From Pseudomonas guariconensis (GTDB lineage: Bacteria > Pseudomonadota > Gammaproteobacteria > Pseudomonadales > Pseudomonadaceae): a DNA stretch of 64,000 nucleotides. Positions 19,022-28,884 of the stretch are shown here, in pieces. The stretch spans positions 1 to 64,000 of the forward strand of contig NZ_JADLJL010000011.1 in NCBI RefSeq assembly GCF_015680235.1, written 5' to 3'. The position numbers and the translations under genes were made by a program. How positions within the stretch are numbered: the first letter of the stretch is position 1; each line of letters starts with the position of its first letter. The notes beneath the pieces were generated by a model that was given only the letters and a program-made list of their open reading frames with translations, was not told the origin of the DNA and did not search any database.

Positions 19022-20208
19022 GCCAGCCGCAACGTATTACGGTGCTGGGTGCCACCGGCTCCATCGGCCTGAGTACCCTGGATGTCATCGCCCGCCACCC
19101 AGAGCGCTACCAGGTGTTTGCCCTGAGCGGCTATTCCCGTCTCGATGAGTTGCTCGCCCTGTGCGTACGGCACCGCCCGGCCTATGCCGTGGTGCCCGGC
19201 GCCGAGGCTGCCGCGCGCTTGCGTGACGGCCTGGTGGGTGCCGGTTCCACCACCGAAGTGCTGGAAGGGGAGGCCGGGCTGTGCCAGGTCGCCTCGGCGC
19301 CGGAGGTGGACGCGGTGATGGCTGCCATCGTCGGTGCCGCAGGCCTGTGTCCGACCCTGGCGGCCGTGGAGGCGGGCAAGAAGGTATTGCTCGCCAACAA
19401 GGAAGCGCTGGTGATGTCCGGCGCGCTGTTCATGGACGCCGTGCGGCGCAGTGGCGCCGTATTGCTGCCGATCGACAGCGAGCACAACGCGATCTTCCAG
19501 TGCCTGCCTACCGATCATGCCCGCGGGCTGGCCCAGGTCGGCGTGCGCCGCATCCTACTGACCGCCTCGGGCGGGCCGTTCCGTGAGACACCGGCCGCAG
19601 CGTTGGCCGATGTCACGCCGGAGCAGGCGTGTGCCCACCCCAACTGGTCCATGGGGCGCAAGATCTCGGTCGACTCGGCGAGCATGATGAACAAAGGCCT
19701 GGAGCTCATCGAAGCCTGTTGGCTGTTCGATGCGGCGCCGGCCAAGGTCGAGGTGGTGGTCCACCCGCAAAGTGTCATTCATTCGCTGGTCGACTATGTC
19801 GATGGCTCGGTGCTCGCGCAGCTGGGCAACCCCGACATGCGCACACCGATCGCCAATGCCCTGGCCTGGCCGGAGCGCATCGACTCCGGTGTCGCGCCGC
19901 TGGACCTGTTCGCCATCGCACGCCTGGACTTCCAGGCCCCCGACGAGCAGCGTTTTCCCTGCCTGCGCCTGGCGCGCCAGGCGGCCGAAGCGGGCAACAG
20001 CGCGCCGGCCGTGCTCAATGCGGCCAACGAAGTGGCCGTGGAGGCATTTCTCCAGCGGCGTATCCGCTTCCCAGAGATCGCGGGTATGATCGAACAGGTG
20101 CTCGACCAGGAACCCGTGGTACCGTTGCCTTCGCTGGAGGCAGTATTCGCCGCGGACCAGCGGGCCCGGGAGCTGTCCCGGGAGTGGTTGAGGCGTCACG
20201 GTTACTGA
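19018..20208 (+). CDS. dxr: 1-deoxy-D-xylulose 5-phosphate reductoisomerase
   Basis: A 396-residue NADPH enzyme, the committed step of the MEP isoprenoid pathway. The dinucleotide loop GATGSIG is near residues 10-16; LANKEALV and the SEHNAIFQ catalytic segment follow. I place the start at GTG 19018, overlapping the cdsA stop, because it gives the usual [12 protein letters not shown] terminus. An in-frame ATG at 19006 would add four residues. IspD and IspF of the same pathway lie at 39.5 and 43.5 kb. Confidence 0.95.
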   Translation: MSQPQRITVLGATGSIGLSTLDVIARHPERYQVFALSGYSRLDELLALCVRHRPAYAVVPGAEAAARLRDGLVGAGSTTEVLEGEAGLCQVASAPEVDAVMAAIVGAAGLCPTLAAVEAGKKVLLANKEALVMSGALFMDAVRRSGAVLLPIDSEHNAIFQCLPTDHARGLAQVGVRRILLTASGGPFRETPAAALADVTPEQACAHPNWSMGRKISVDSASMMNKGLELIEACWLFDAAPAKVEVVVHPQSVIHSLVDYVDGSVLAQLGNPDMRTPIANALAWPERIDSGVAPLDLFAIARLDFQAPDEQRFPCLRLARQAAEAGNSAPAVLNAANEVAVEAFLQRRIRFPEIAGMIEQVLDQEPVVPLPSLEAVFAADQRARELSREWLRRHGY

Positions 20209-20254
20209 TGTCTGGTAGTTCCAGGGATGGGCTGAACGTCATTCGGAGACAGGT

Positions 20255-21607
20255 ATGACAGCGCTCTACATGATAGTCGGCACCCTGGTAGCCCTGGGTG
20301 TGCTGGTCACCTTCCACGAATTCGGCCACTTCTGGGTGGCTCGACGCTGTGGCGTCAAGGTGCTGCGCTTCTCCGTGGGCTTTGGCACGCCGTTGCTGCG
20401 CTGGCACGACCGCCACGGCACTGAGTTCGTGGTGGCGGCCATCCCCCTGGGTGGCTACGTCAAGATGCTCGACGAGCGCGAAGGTGAAGTGCCGCCTGCG
20501 TTGGTCGAGCAGTCTTTCAATCGCAAGCCGGTGCGCCAGCGTATCGCCATCGTCGCGGCCGGCCCCGTGGCCAACTTCCTCCTCGCCTTGTTGTTCTTCT
20601 GGGTCCTGGCCATGCTCGGCACTCAGCAGGTGCGCCCGGTAATCGGTGCGGTCGAGTCGGGTAGCCTGGCGGCTTCCGCCGGCCTGGCCGCCGGTCAGGA
20701 AGTGGTGTCCATCGATGGCGAGCCGACCAATGGCTGGTCGGCGGTCAACCTGCAGTTGGTGCGTCGTCTCGGCGAAAGCGGCACCCTCAAGGTCGGTGTG
20801 CTCGACCAGGGTGGTACGGTGGAGCGCCAGTATGAAATCACCTTGAGCCACTGGCTCAAAGGCGTGGACGAACCGGACCCGATCCAGTCCCTGGGCTTGC
20901 GCCCGTGGCGCCCGGCCATTGCGCCGGTGCTGGCCGAGATCGACCCGAAGGGCCCGGCCGCCGCTGCCGGGCTCAAGACCGGCGATCGGCTGCTGAGCCT
21001 CGATGGCGTCGCCCTGAACGATTGGCAGCAGGTGGTCGACAGTGTTCGCGCCCGCCCCGAGGCCAAGGTGCAGCTTCGCGTCGAGCGCGACGGTGCCCAG
21101 CTGGAGGTCCCGGTGACCTTGGCTCGGCGCGGTGAAGGGCAGGCCTCCGGTGGGTACCTGGGGGCAGGCGTCAAGGGCGCCGAATGGCCCGCCGACATGG
21201 TCCGCGAAGTCAGCTACGGGCCGCTGGATGCTGTTGCCCAGAGCCTGTCGAGGACCTGGAACATGAGCGTCCTGACCCTCGAATCGCTGAAGAAAATGCT
21301 GTTCGGGGAGCTCTCGGTAAAAAACTTGAGTGGACCGATAACCATTGCTAAAGTGGCGGGCGCTTCAGCCCAGTCGGGCGTGGGGGATTTCCTGAATTTC
21401 CTGGCCTACCTGAGCATAAGCCTGGGGGTTCTTAACCTGCTGCCCATCCCCGTATTGGATGGGGGGCATTTGCTGTTCTACCTGATCGAGTGGGCGCGCG
21501 GTCGTCCGCTTTCGGATCGGGTGCAAGGTTGGGGGGTCCAGATCGGTATCAGTTTGGTCATTGGGGTGATGTTGCTCGCCCTGATCAACGATCTGGGTCG
21601 ACTATAA
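20255..21607 (+). CDS. rseP: RseP site-2 intramembrane zinc protease
   Basis: A 450-residue inner-membrane protease. HEFGH at residues 21-25 lies in the first membrane span and supplies the zinc ligands. Two periplasmic PDZ domains follow (about 115-200 and 205-290), and the third ligand is in the C-terminal LPIPVLDGGH motif. It cleaves anti-sigma factors such as MucA/RseA in the envelope stress response and clears signal-peptide remnants. The order dxr-rseP-bamA is conserved. Confidence 0.97.
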   Translation: MTALYMIVGTLVALGVLVTFHEFGHFWVARRCGVKVLRFSVGFGTPLLRWHDRHGTEFVVAAIPLGGYVKMLDEREGEVPPALVEQSFNRKPVRQRIAIVAAGPVANFLLALLFFWVLAMLGTQQVRPVIGAVESGSLAASAGLAAGQEVVSIDGEPTNGWSAVNLQLVRRLGESGTLKVGVLDQGGTVERQYEITLSHWLKGVDEPDPIQSLGLRPWRPAIAPVLAEIDPKGPAAAAGLKTGDRLLSLDGVALNDWQQVVDSVRARPEAKVQLRVERDGAQLEVPVTLARRGEGQASGGYLGAGVKGAEWPADMVREVSYGPLDAVAQSLSRTWNMSVLTLESLKKMLFGELSVKNLSGPITIAKVAGASAQSGVGDFLNFLAYLSISLGVLNLLPIPVLDGGHLLFYLIEWARGRPLSDRVQGWGVQIGISLVIGVMLLALINDLGRL

Positions 21608-21632
21608 AAAGCTTCGCTCAATTGCGAACGAA

Positions 21633-21658
21633 CCTGCCGCCACATCGCGGCGGGTTGT
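21633..21658 (+). other. Short hairpin between rseP and bamA
   Basis: CTGCCGC (21634-21640) can pair with GCGGCGGG across a short CACATC loop, followed by TTGTTTATT. The stem is short and the T-tract broken, so it is at best a weak attenuator in front of bamA. Confidence 0.4.
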
Positions 21659-21686
21659 TTATTGCCAGTTGGAATAAAAGGACTTC

Positions 21687-24038
21687 ATGAAACGTCTGCT
21701 GCTAACTGCGGTCCTCTCCGCACTGATGATCGCTGAAGTTCACGCCGAGTCCTTCACCATCTCCGATATTCGTGTCAACGGCCTGCAGCGGGTTTCCGCT
21801 GGCAGCGTGTTCGGTGCCCTGCCTCTGAACGTGGGCGACCAGGCCGACGATCGGCGCCTGGTGGAGTCCACCCGTTCGCTGTTCAAGACCGGCTTCTTCC
21901 AGGACATCCAGCTGAGCCGCGACGGCAATGTCCTGATCATCAACGTGGTCGAGCGCCCGTCGGTGTCGAGCATCGAGATCGAAGGCAATAAGGCGATCAG
22001 CACCGAAGACCTGATGAAGGGCCTGAAGCAATCGGGCCTGGCCGAAGGCGAGATCTTCCAGCGCGCCACCCTTGAGGGCGTGCGTAACGAACTGCAGCGC
22101 CAGTACGTGGCTCAGGGCCGCTACTCGGCCGAGGTCGACGCCGAGGTGGTGCCGCAGCCGCGCAACCGCGTTGGCCTGAAGATCAAGATCAACGAAGGCA
22201 CCGTCGCCGCGATTCAGCACATCAACATCGTCGGCAACAACGTCTTCGACGATGACGAGCTGGCCCAGCTCTTCGAGCTCAAGACCACCAACTGGCTGTC
22301 CTTCTTCAAGAACGACGACAAGTACGCCCGCGAGAAGCTCTCCGGTGACTTGGAGCGCCTGCGTTCCTACTACCTGGACCGCGGCTACATCAACATGGAC
22401 ATCGCCTCGACCCAGGTCTCCATCACCCCTGACAAGAAGCACGTCTACATCACCGTCAACATCAATGAAGGCGAGAAGTACACCGTCCGTGACGTGAAGC
22501 TCTCCGGCGACCTGAAAGTGCCTGAAGACCAGGTCAAGTCGCTGCTGCTGGTGCAGCCGGGCCAGGTGTTCTCGCGCAAGGTGATGACCACCACTTCCGA
22601 CCTGATCACCCGTCGCCTGGGCAACGAAGGCTATACCTTCGCCAACGTCAACGGCGTGCCGCAGCCGAACGATGAAGACCACACCGTCGATATCATGTTC
22701 GTCGTCGATCCGGGCAAGCGTGCCTACGTCAACCGCATCAACTACCGCGGCAACACCAAGACCGAAGACGAAGTGCTGCGCCGTGAAATGCGCCAGATGG
22801 AAGGTGGCTGGGCTTCGACCTACCTGATCGACCAATCCAAGACCCGCCTCGAGCGTCTGGGCTTCTTCAAGGAAGTCAACGTCGAGACCCCGCCGGTGCC
22901 AGGCACCGACGACCAGGTCGACGTCAACTATAGTGTCGAAGAGCAGGCGTCCGGCTCCATCACCGCCAGCGTCGGTTTCGCCCAGAGCGCAGGCCTGATC
23001 CTCGGTGGCTCGATCAGCCAAAGCAACTTCCTGGGTACCGGTAACAAGGTGTCCGTCGGCCTGACCCGTTCGGAATACCAGACCCGCTACAACTTCGGCT
23101 TCGTCGACCCCTACTGGACCGCCGATGGCGTCAGCCTGGGCTACAACGCCTTCTACCGCAGCACCGACTACGACGATCTCGATGTCGACGTGGCGAGCTA
23201 TGCGGTGGACAGCCTGGGTGCCGGTGTCAGCGTCGGCTACCCGATCAGCGAGACCTCGCGCCTGACCTTCGGCTTCAACGTCCAGCAGGACAAGATCAAG
23301 ACTGGCAAATACACCGTCGACGAAATCTTCGACTTCCTGGACAGGGAAGGCGACGACAGCTTCCTGAACTTCAAGGCGTCGGCCGGCTGGTCCGAGTCCA
23401 CCCTGAACAAGGGTGTGTTGGCGACCCGTGGTCACTCCCAGAGCCTGACCGCCGAAGTCACCACCCCGGGCAGCGACCTGTCGTTCTTCAAGCTCGACTA
23501 CCGTGGCCAGCTGTTCAAGCCGATCAACAACGACTACACCCTGCGCCTGCATACCGAGTTGGGCTATGGTGATGGTTTCGGTTCCACCGATGGCTTGCCG
23601 TTCTACGAGAACTACTTCGCCGGTGGCTTCAACTCGGTCCGCGGCTTCAAGGACAGCAGCCTGGGCCCGCGCAGTACCCCGAGCGACGGCACCAAGCCGG
23701 GCACCATCAAGGACCCGGATCAGGATCCGCTGCCGTTCGGTGGCAACGTCCTCGTGCAGGGTGGTGTAGAACTGCTGTTCCCGCTGCCGTTCGTCAAGGA
23801 CCAGCGTTCCCTGCGTACGTCCGTGTTCTGGGACGTGGGTAACGTGTTCGACACCAATTGCGGCAACAAACCTGATTGCGAGAAAGTCGGCTTCTCGGGC
23901 ATGGCCAGCTCCGTCGGCCTGGGCGTCACCTGGATCACCGCGCTGGGCCCGCTGAGCTTCAGCCTGGCGATGCCGGTGAAGAAGCCGGACGACGCCGATA
24001 CCCAGGTGTTCCAATTCTCTCTGGGCCAGACCTTCTAA
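21687..24038 (+). CDS. bamA: Outer membrane protein assembly factor BamA
   Basis: A 783-residue Omp85 protein that inserts beta-barrel proteins into the outer membrane. A signal peptide of 20 residues (cleavage after EVHA) is followed by five POTRA repeats to about residue 420, then a 16-strand barrel. The barrel contains the conserved VRGF loop motif (about residue 652) and ends in an aromatic C terminus (LGQTF). Full family length. It sits between rseP and skp, as in other gammaproteobacteria, linking barrel assembly to the chaperone Skp. Confidence 0.98.
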   Translation: MKRLLLTAVLSALMIAEVHAESFTISDIRVNGLQRVSAGSVFGALPLNVGDQADDRRLVESTRSLFKTGFFQDIQLSRDGNVLIINVVERPSVSSIEIEGNKAISTEDLMKGLKQSGLAEGEIFQRATLEGVRNELQRQYVAQGRYSAEVDAEVVPQPRNRVGLKIKINEGTVAAIQHINIVGNNVFDDDELAQLFELKTTNWLSFFKNDDKYAREKLSGDLERLRSYYLDRGYINMDIASTQVSITPDKKHVYITVNINEGEKYTVRDVKLSGDLKVPEDQVKSLLLVQPGQVFSRKVMTTTSDLITRRLGNEGYTFANVNGVPQPNDEDHTVDIMFVVDPGKRAYVNRINYRGNTKTEDEVLRREMRQMEGGWASTYLIDQSKTRLERLGFFKEVNVETPPVPGTDDQVDVNYSVEEQASGSITASVGFAQSAGLILGGSISQSNFLGTGNKVSVGLTRSEYQTRYNFGFVDPYWTADGVSLGYNAFYRSTDYDDLDVDVASYAVDSLGAGVSVGYPISETSRLTFGFNVQQDKIKTGKYTVDEIFDFLDREGDDSFLNFKASAGWSESTLNKGVLATRGHSQSLTAEVTTPGSDLSFFKLDYRGQLFKPINNDYTLRLHTELGYGDGFGSTDGLPFYENYFAGGFNSVRGFKDSSLGPRSTPSDGTKPGTIKDPDQDPLPFGGNVLVQGGVELLFPLPFVKDQRSLRTSVFWDVGNVFDTNCGNKPDCEKVGFSGMASSVGLGVTWITALGPLSFSLAMPVKKPDDADTQVFQFSLGQTF

Positions 24039-24082
24039 GGTCGGCCCTCGCTCAACGACAACGGTTTATCCAGGAGTGCATC

Positions 24083-24586
24083 GTGCGTAAGTTGACTCAA
24101 CTGGCCGTGATGGCCGCGGCGCTGGTCGCCACCCCGGCTTTCGCCGAAATGAAGGTTGCCGTGCTGAACTATCAGATGGCACTGCTCGAGTCTGACGCGG
24201 CTAAGAAGTACGCCGTCGATGCCGAGAAGAAGTTCGGCCCGCAGCTGACCAAGCTGAAGAACCTGGAAAGCAGCGCCAAAGGCATCCAGGACCGCCTGAT
24301 CAAAGGCGGTGACAAGATGCAGCAGCAGGAGCGCGAGCGCCTGGAGCTCGAATTCAAGCAGAAGGCCCGTGACTTCCAGTTCCAGTCCAAGGAGCTGAAC
24401 GAAGCCAAGGCCGTTGCCGACCGTGACATGCTCAAGCAACTCAAGCCCAAGCTCGACGGTGCTGTCGAGGAAGTGATCAAGAAGGGTGGCTATGACCTGG
24501 TGCTCGAGCGCGGCGCGGTAATCGATGTCAAGCCGCAGTACGACATCACCCGTCAAGTCATCGAGCGCATGAACCAAGCCCGTTGA
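24083..24586 (+). CDS. skp: Periplasmic chaperone Skp/OmpH
   Basis: A 167-residue periplasmic chaperone that holds unfolded outer-membrane proteins for BamA. It starts at GTG 24083, with CAGGAG at 24071-24076; upstream in-frame codons lack a ribosome binding site. The signal peptide runs to residue 21 (TPAFA). The rest is dominated by charged coiled-coil helices that form the tentacles of the trimer. One base separates its stop from the lpxD ATG. Confidence 0.96.
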   Translation: MRKLTQLAVMAAALVATPAFAEMKVAVLNYQMALLESDAAKKYAVDAEKKFGPQLTKLKNLESSAKGIQDRLIKGGDKMQQQERERLELEFKQKARDFQFQSKELNEAKAVADRDMLKQLKPKLDGAVEEVIKKGGYDLVLERGAVIDVKPQYDITRQVIERMNQAR

Positions 24587-24587
24587 T

Positions 24588-25643
24588 ATGACCGTGACCA
24601 TGACGCTCGGCCAGCTGGCCGAGGCCCTCGGGGCGACCCTCAAGGGCCCCGAGTCGCTGCAGATCACCGGCCTGGCAACCCTTCAGGAAGCCAGCGCCGG
24701 GCAATTGAGTTTCCTGGCCAACAAGCAGTATCGCAAGTACCTGGACGATTCCAAGGCTGGCGCCGTGCTGCTCAAGGCCGAGGACGCCGAAGGCTTCGCC
24801 GGCAACGCGCTGATCGTGCCTGACCCATATCTGGCCTACGCCCGGATTTCCCACCTGTTCGACCCCAAACCCAAGGCTGTGGCGGGAATCCATCCCAGCG
24901 CCGTGGTGGCCCCGGACGCCCAGGTGGACCCCAGCGCCAGCATCGGCCCGTTCGCGGTGATCGAGAGCGGTGCGCAGGTAGCGGCCAATGTCTCCATCGG
25001 TGCCCACTGCTTCATCGGTGCCCGTTGCGTGATCGGTGAGGGCGGTTGGCTGGCACCGCGGGTGACGCTGTACCACGACGTGACCATCGGCAAGCGCGTG
25101 GTCATCCAGTCCGGCGCGGTGATCGGCGGCGAAGGTTTCGGCTTTGCCAACGAGAAGGGTGTCTGGAACAAGATCGCCCAGATCGGTGGCGTGACCATCG
25201 GCGACGACGTGGAGATCGGCGTGAACACCGCCGTGGACCGCGGCGCGTTGTCGGACACGCGCATCGGCAACGGCGTCAAGCTCGACAACCAGATCCAGAT
25301 CGCCCATAACGTGCAGGTCGGTGACCACACGGCCATGGCCGCGTGCGTCGGGATTTCCGGCAGCACCCGCATCGGCAAGCACTGCATGATCGCGGGCGGT
25401 GTGGGCATGGTCGGTCATATCGATGTCTGCGACAACGTATTCGTTTCCGGCATGACCATGGTGACCCGTTCCATCACGGAGCCGGGTGGCTACTCATCCG
25501 GCACGGCCATGCAGCCGCTGGCCGAATGGCGCAAGAGCGCCGCGCGTATCCGCCAGTTGGACGAGATGTCCAAGCGTCTCCAACAGCTGGAAAAACGTGT
25601 CGACACCGTGACCTCAGGTGGCCAGCTGGCATCAGAAGGCTGA
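24588..25643 (+). CDS. lpxD: UDP-3-O-(3-hydroxyacyl)glucosamine N-acyltransferase
   Basis: A 351-residue trimeric acyltransferase, third step of lipid A synthesis. An N-terminal uridine-binding domain (1-100) is followed by a left-handed beta-helix of hexapeptide repeats. The catalytic His lies in the [10 protein letters not shown] segment (about 237-246), and a C-terminal helix ends the protein. ATG 24588 starts one base after the skp stop; a second ATG at 24600 is possible but less likely. Confidence 0.96.
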   Translation: MTVTMTLGQLAEALGATLKGPESLQITGLATLQEASAGQLSFLANKQYRKYLDDSKAGAVLLKAEDAEGFAGNALIVPDPYLAYARISHLFDPKPKAVAGIHPSAVVAPDAQVDPSASIGPFAVIESGAQVAANVSIGAHCFIGARCVIGEGGWLAPRVTLYHDVTIGKRVVIQSGAVIGGEGFGFANEKGVWNKIAQIGGVTIGDDVEIGVNTAVDRGALSDTRIGNGVKLDNQIQIAHNVQVGDHTAMAACVGISGSTRIGKHCMIAGGVGMVGHIDVCDNVFVSGMTMVTRSITEPGGYSSGTAMQPLAEWRKSAARIRQLDEMSKRLQQLEKRVDTVTSGGQLASEG

Positions 25644-25756
25644 TACCATTCCCTGAGCAAGAGTGAACAGTCGCTAGCTGGCTCCTCTTTGGATTGCAAA
25701 AGGAGCGTGTGGTCAGCACCTGCGCTCCCTATTCTTATTACAGGCTTCCCCCCGAA

Positions 25757-26197
25757 ATGATGGACATCAACGAGATTCGCGAATACCTGCCTCACCGTTA
25801 CCCGTTCCTGCTGGTGGACCGCGTAACGGATCTGGACTTCGAGGCCCAGAGCATTCGTGCCTACAAGAATGTCAGCATCAATGAGCCGTTCTTCAACGGC
25901 CATTTCCCGGCGCATCCAATCATGCCGGGCGTGCTGATCATCGAGGCCATGGCCCAGGCGGCCGGGATTCTCGGTTTCAAGATGCTCGATGCCAAGCCAG
26001 CCGACGGCACCCTCTACTACTTCGTCGGCTCCGACAAGCTGCGCTTCCGCCAGCCTGTGCTGCCGGGTGACCAGCTGGTCTTGGAAGCCAAGTTCCTCAG
26101 CCGCAAGAGCATGATCTGGAAGTTCGAATGCCGTGCCCTGGTCGACGGCAAGCCGGTCTGCTCGGCCGAGATCACCTGCGCGGAACGCTCCCTATGA
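25757..26197 (+). CDS. fabZ: 3-hydroxyacyl-ACP dehydratase FabZ
   Basis: A 146-residue hot-dog-fold dehydratase of fatty-acid synthesis. Catalytic H49 (NGHFPAHP) and E63 (IIEAMAQ) are present. The frame is open further upstream, but ATG 25757 gives the family-standard [10 protein letters not shown] start; ATG 25760 is one codon later. A 113-base gap after lpxD is the largest in this stretch and may hold an internal promoter. Its stop overlaps the lpxA ATG. The pairing balances phospholipid and lipid A use of hydroxyacyl-ACP. Confidence 0.97.
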   Translation: MMDINEIREYLPHRYPFLLVDRVTDLDFEAQSIRAYKNVSINEPFFNGHFPAHPIMPGVLIIEAMAQAAGILGFKMLDAKPADGTLYYFVGSDKLRFRQPVLPGDQLVLEAKFLSRKSMIWKFECRALVDGKPVCSAEITCAERSL

Positions 26198-26970
26198 GTT
26201 CGATTGACCCTCGGGCGATCATCGACCCCTCGGCCAAGTTGGCCGACGGTGTCGAGGTGGGCCCCTGGTCGATCGTAGGGCCTGGCGTGGAGATCGGCGA
26301 GGGCACCGTCATCGGCCCTCACGTGGTGCTCAAGGGGCCGACCCGGATCGGCAAGCACAACCGCATCTACCAGTTTTCTTCCATCGGTGAAGACACCCCT
26401 GACCTCAAGTACAAGGGTGAGCCCACGCGCCTGGTGATCGGCGACCACAATGTGATTCGCGAAGGGGTCACCATCCACCGTGGCACCGTCCAGGACCGTG
26501 CGGAAACCACCCTTGGCGACCATAACCTGATCATGGCCTATGCCCATATCGGGCATGACAGCGTCATCGGCAATCATTGCATTCTGGTCAACAATACTGC
26601 GCTGGCTGGCCATGTCCATGTAGGCGACTGGGCGATCCTGTCCGGCTACACCCTGGTGCACCAGTACTGCCATATTGGCGCCCACGCTTTTTCCGGCATG
26701 GGCACGGCGATCGGCAAAGACGTACCGGCCTTCGTCACGGTATTCGGCAGCCCGGCCGAGGCCCGTAGCATGAACTTCGAAGGCATGCGCCGCCGGGGAT
26801 TCAGCGATGAAGTCATCCACGCTCTGCGCCGCGCCTACAAGATCGTCTATCGCCATGGCCTGACCGTGGAAGACGCGCTCAACGAGCTGGACGAGCTGGC
26901 AACGCAGTTCCCCGAGGTCGAGCTGTTCCGCCAGTCGATCCAAAGTTCCGCTCGCGGCATCACCCGCTGA
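26194..26970 (+). CDS. lpxA: UDP-N-acetylglucosamine acyltransferase
   Basis: A 258-residue hexapeptide-repeat acyltransferase that starts lipid A synthesis by adding 3-hydroxyacyl to UDP-GlcNAc. The catalytic His corresponds to H121 in YAHIGHD (E. coli H125). The chain-length pocket lies in the following coils, and the C-terminal helical domain is complete. The start overlaps fabZ as ATGA. lpxB follows after one base. Confidence 0.97.
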   Translation: MSSIDPRAIIDPSAKLADGVEVGPWSIVGPGVEIGEGTVIGPHVVLKGPTRIGKHNRIYQFSSIGEDTPDLKYKGEPTRLVIGDHNVIREGVTIHRGTVQDRAETTLGDHNLIMAYAHIGHDSVIGNHCILVNNTALAGHVHVGDWAILSGYTLVHQYCHIGAHAFSGMGTAIGKDVPAFVTVFGSPAEARSMNFEGMRRRGFSDEVIHALRRAYKIVYRHGLTVEDALNELDELATQFPEVELFRQSIQSSARGITR

Positions 26971-26971
26971 C

Positions 26972-28099
26972 ATGGCCCAGCTGTGCGTGGCGTTGGTCGC
27001 CGGTGAGGCCAGCGGCGATATCCTCGGTTCCGGCCTGATGCGAGCCCTCAAGGCGCGCCACCCCGATGTGCGTTTCATCGGTGTCGGCGGCCCTTTGATG
27101 GAGGCCGAAGGCCTGGTGTCCTATTTCCCCATGGAGCGCCTCGCGGTCATGGGGCTGGTGGAAGTGCTGGGGCGCCTGCGCGAGCTGCTCAAGCGCCGCA
27201 AGGAGCTGATCCAGACACTCATCGCCGAAAAGCCGGATGTGTTCATCGGTATCGACGCTCCGGACTTCAACCTTACGATCGAACTGAAGCTGCGCCAGGC
27301 CGGGATCAAGACCGTGCACTATGTCAGCCCGTCGGTCTGGGCGTGGCGGCAGAAGCGTGTGCTGAAAATTCGCGAAGGCTGCGACCTGATGCTGACCCTG
27401 CTTCCCTTCGAGGCGAAGTTCTACGAAGAGAAGGGCGTGCCGGTGCGTTTCGTCGGCCATCCGCTGGCCGATACCATCCCGCTCGAAGCTGATCGCCAAG
27501 CCGCTCGCGTCGCCCTCGGGCTGGGCGAGGGGCCGCTGGTCGCCCTCATGCCGGGTAGCCGCGGGGGTGAGGTCGAGCGCCTGGGGGCGTTGTTCCTCGA
27601 TGCCGCCCAGCGCTTGCGCGAGCGGGTGCCTGGGGTGCGTTTCGTCTCGCCGTGCGCCAACCCGTCCCGGCGCGCGCAGCTCGAGCAGATGCTGCAGGGC
27701 CGCGACCTGCCGCTGACCTTGCTCGACGGCCGCTCCCACGAGGCCCTCGCCGCGTGCGACGCGGTGCTCATCGCCTCAGGCACGGCCACCCTGGAAGCGT
27801 TGTTGTACAAGCGGCCCATGGTCGTTGCCTACCGCCTGGCACCGTTGACGTACTGGATCCTCAAACGCATGGTCAAGAGCCCGTACGTATCGCTGCCCAA
27901 CCTTCTGGCCCAGCGCCTGTTGGTGCCCGAGCTGCTGCAGGACGCCGCCACCAGCGATGCCCTGGCCCAGACCCTGGCGCCGCTGCTCACCGACGGCACA
28001 CAGCAGACCGACAGCTTCGACCAGATTCACCGCACCTTGCGTCGTGACGCCTCCAACCAGGCGGCTGACGCGGTGTTGGCCTTGCTAGGAGAGCGATAG
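26972..28099 (+). CDS. lpxB: Lipid A disaccharide synthase
   Basis: A 375-residue GT19 peripheral membrane enzyme. It joins UDP-2,3-diacylglucosamine and lipid X into the beta-1,6 disaccharide of lipid A. The N-terminal GEASGD motif (about 11-16), the IGIDAPDFN segment (about 92-100) and the [12 protein letters not shown] nucleotide-sugar motif (about 193-204) are present. It is packed between lpxA and rnhB with 1-base gaps. Confidence 0.96.
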   Translation: MAQLCVALVAGEASGDILGSGLMRALKARHPDVRFIGVGGPLMEAEGLVSYFPMERLAVMGLVEVLGRLRELLKRRKELIQTLIAEKPDVFIGIDAPDFNLTIELKLRQAGIKTVHYVSPSVWAWRQKRVLKIREGCDLMLTLLPFEAKFYEEKGVPVRFVGHPLADTIPLEADRQAARVALGLGEGPLVALMPGSRGGEVERLGALFLDAAQRLRERVPGVRFVSPCANPSRRAQLEQMLQGRDLPLTLLDGRSHEALAACDAVLIASGTATLEALLYKRPMVVAYRLAPLTYWILKRMVKSPYVSLPNLLAQRLLVPELLQDAATSDALAQTLAPLLTDGTQQTDSFDQIHRTLRRDASNQAADAVLALLGER

Positions 28100-28100
28100 C

Positions 28101-28724
28101 ATGCAGATGGGGCTGGACTTCAATCTGGTCGAGGAACTGGTTGCCGGTGTCGACGAAGTGGGCCGTGGGCCGCTGTGTGGCGATGTCGTGACCGCGGCGG
28201 TGATCCTCGATCCGCAGCGTCCGATCCTGGGCCTGAACGACTCGAAGAAGCTCACCGAGGCCAAGCGCGAGGCGCTGTTCGACGAAATCTGCGAGAAAGC
28301 CCTGAGCTTTTTCATCGCGCGCGCCACGGTAGAAGAAATCGATAGCCTGAACATCCTGCAGGCCACCATGCTGGCCATGCAGCGTGCGGTGGAGGGTTTG
28401 AGCATCACGCCCAAGCTTGCATTGATCGACGGTAACCGTTGCCCGAAGCTCGCAGTGCCGGCTGCGCCGGTGGTGCAGGGCGATGCCCAGGTGCCGGCGA
28501 TCGCCGCTGCGTCCATCCTGGCCAAGGTTACCCGTGACCGAGAGATGAGCGCGTTCGAGCTGATCTACCCGGGCTATGGCATCGGCGGGCACAAGGGCTA
28601 CCCGACGCCGGTGCACCTGGAGGCCCTGGCGCGGTTGGGGCCGACGCCGATTCACCGGCGCTCGTTCGCGCCGGTACGCGCCGCGTGGGAAGCACGTGAA
28701 GGCATTACCGATTCTCTGATCTGA
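28101..28724 (+). CDS. rnhB: Ribonuclease HII
   Basis: A 207-residue endonuclease that removes ribonucleotides misincorporated in DNA. The DEVGRG motif (D17-E18 region) supplies the first catalytic acids, with further Asp residues in LIDGN and in the AKVTRDR region. It ends the compact lpxD-fabZ-lpxA-lpxB-rnhB run. A REP element and the dnaE promoter region follow. Confidence 0.97.
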   Translation: MQMGLDFNLVEELVAGVDEVGRGPLCGDVVTAAVILDPQRPILGLNDSKKLTEAKREALFDEICEKALSFFIARATVEEIDSLNILQATMLAMQRAVEGLSITPKLALIDGNRCPKLAVPAAPVVQGDAQVPAIAAASILAKVTRDREMSAFELIYPGYGIGGHKGYPTPVHLEALARLGPTPIHRRSFAPVRAAWEAREGITDSLI

Positions 28725-28773
28725 TCCATCGGGGCCGCTTGGTCTCTGTGGGATATCACCCTCCCGGCCCCCC

Positions 28774-28815
28774 CCTGTAGGAGCGGGCTTGTACCCGCGA
28801 TTGGGTTGCACAGCA
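28774..28815. repeat. REP element between rnhB and dnaE
   Basis: A single unit with the core TGTAGGAGCGGGCTTG followed by TACCCGCGATTGGG, able to fold on itself. It lies in the 160-base gap, about 25 bases before TACAAT (28842-28847), a possible -10 for dnaE. Confidence 0.7.
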
Positions 28816-28884
28816 GCCCCAAATTCCCCCTGCATTTACGCTACAATCCCGCCCTTGTCGTTTAGCACTGCTACAGGATCATCC

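Noticed and set aside
21702..24014. 770-codon open frame antisense to bamA
   Set aside because: Same GC-driven effect. bamA on the plus strand has a signal peptide, POTRA domains and a barrel, so the other strand is a shadow.
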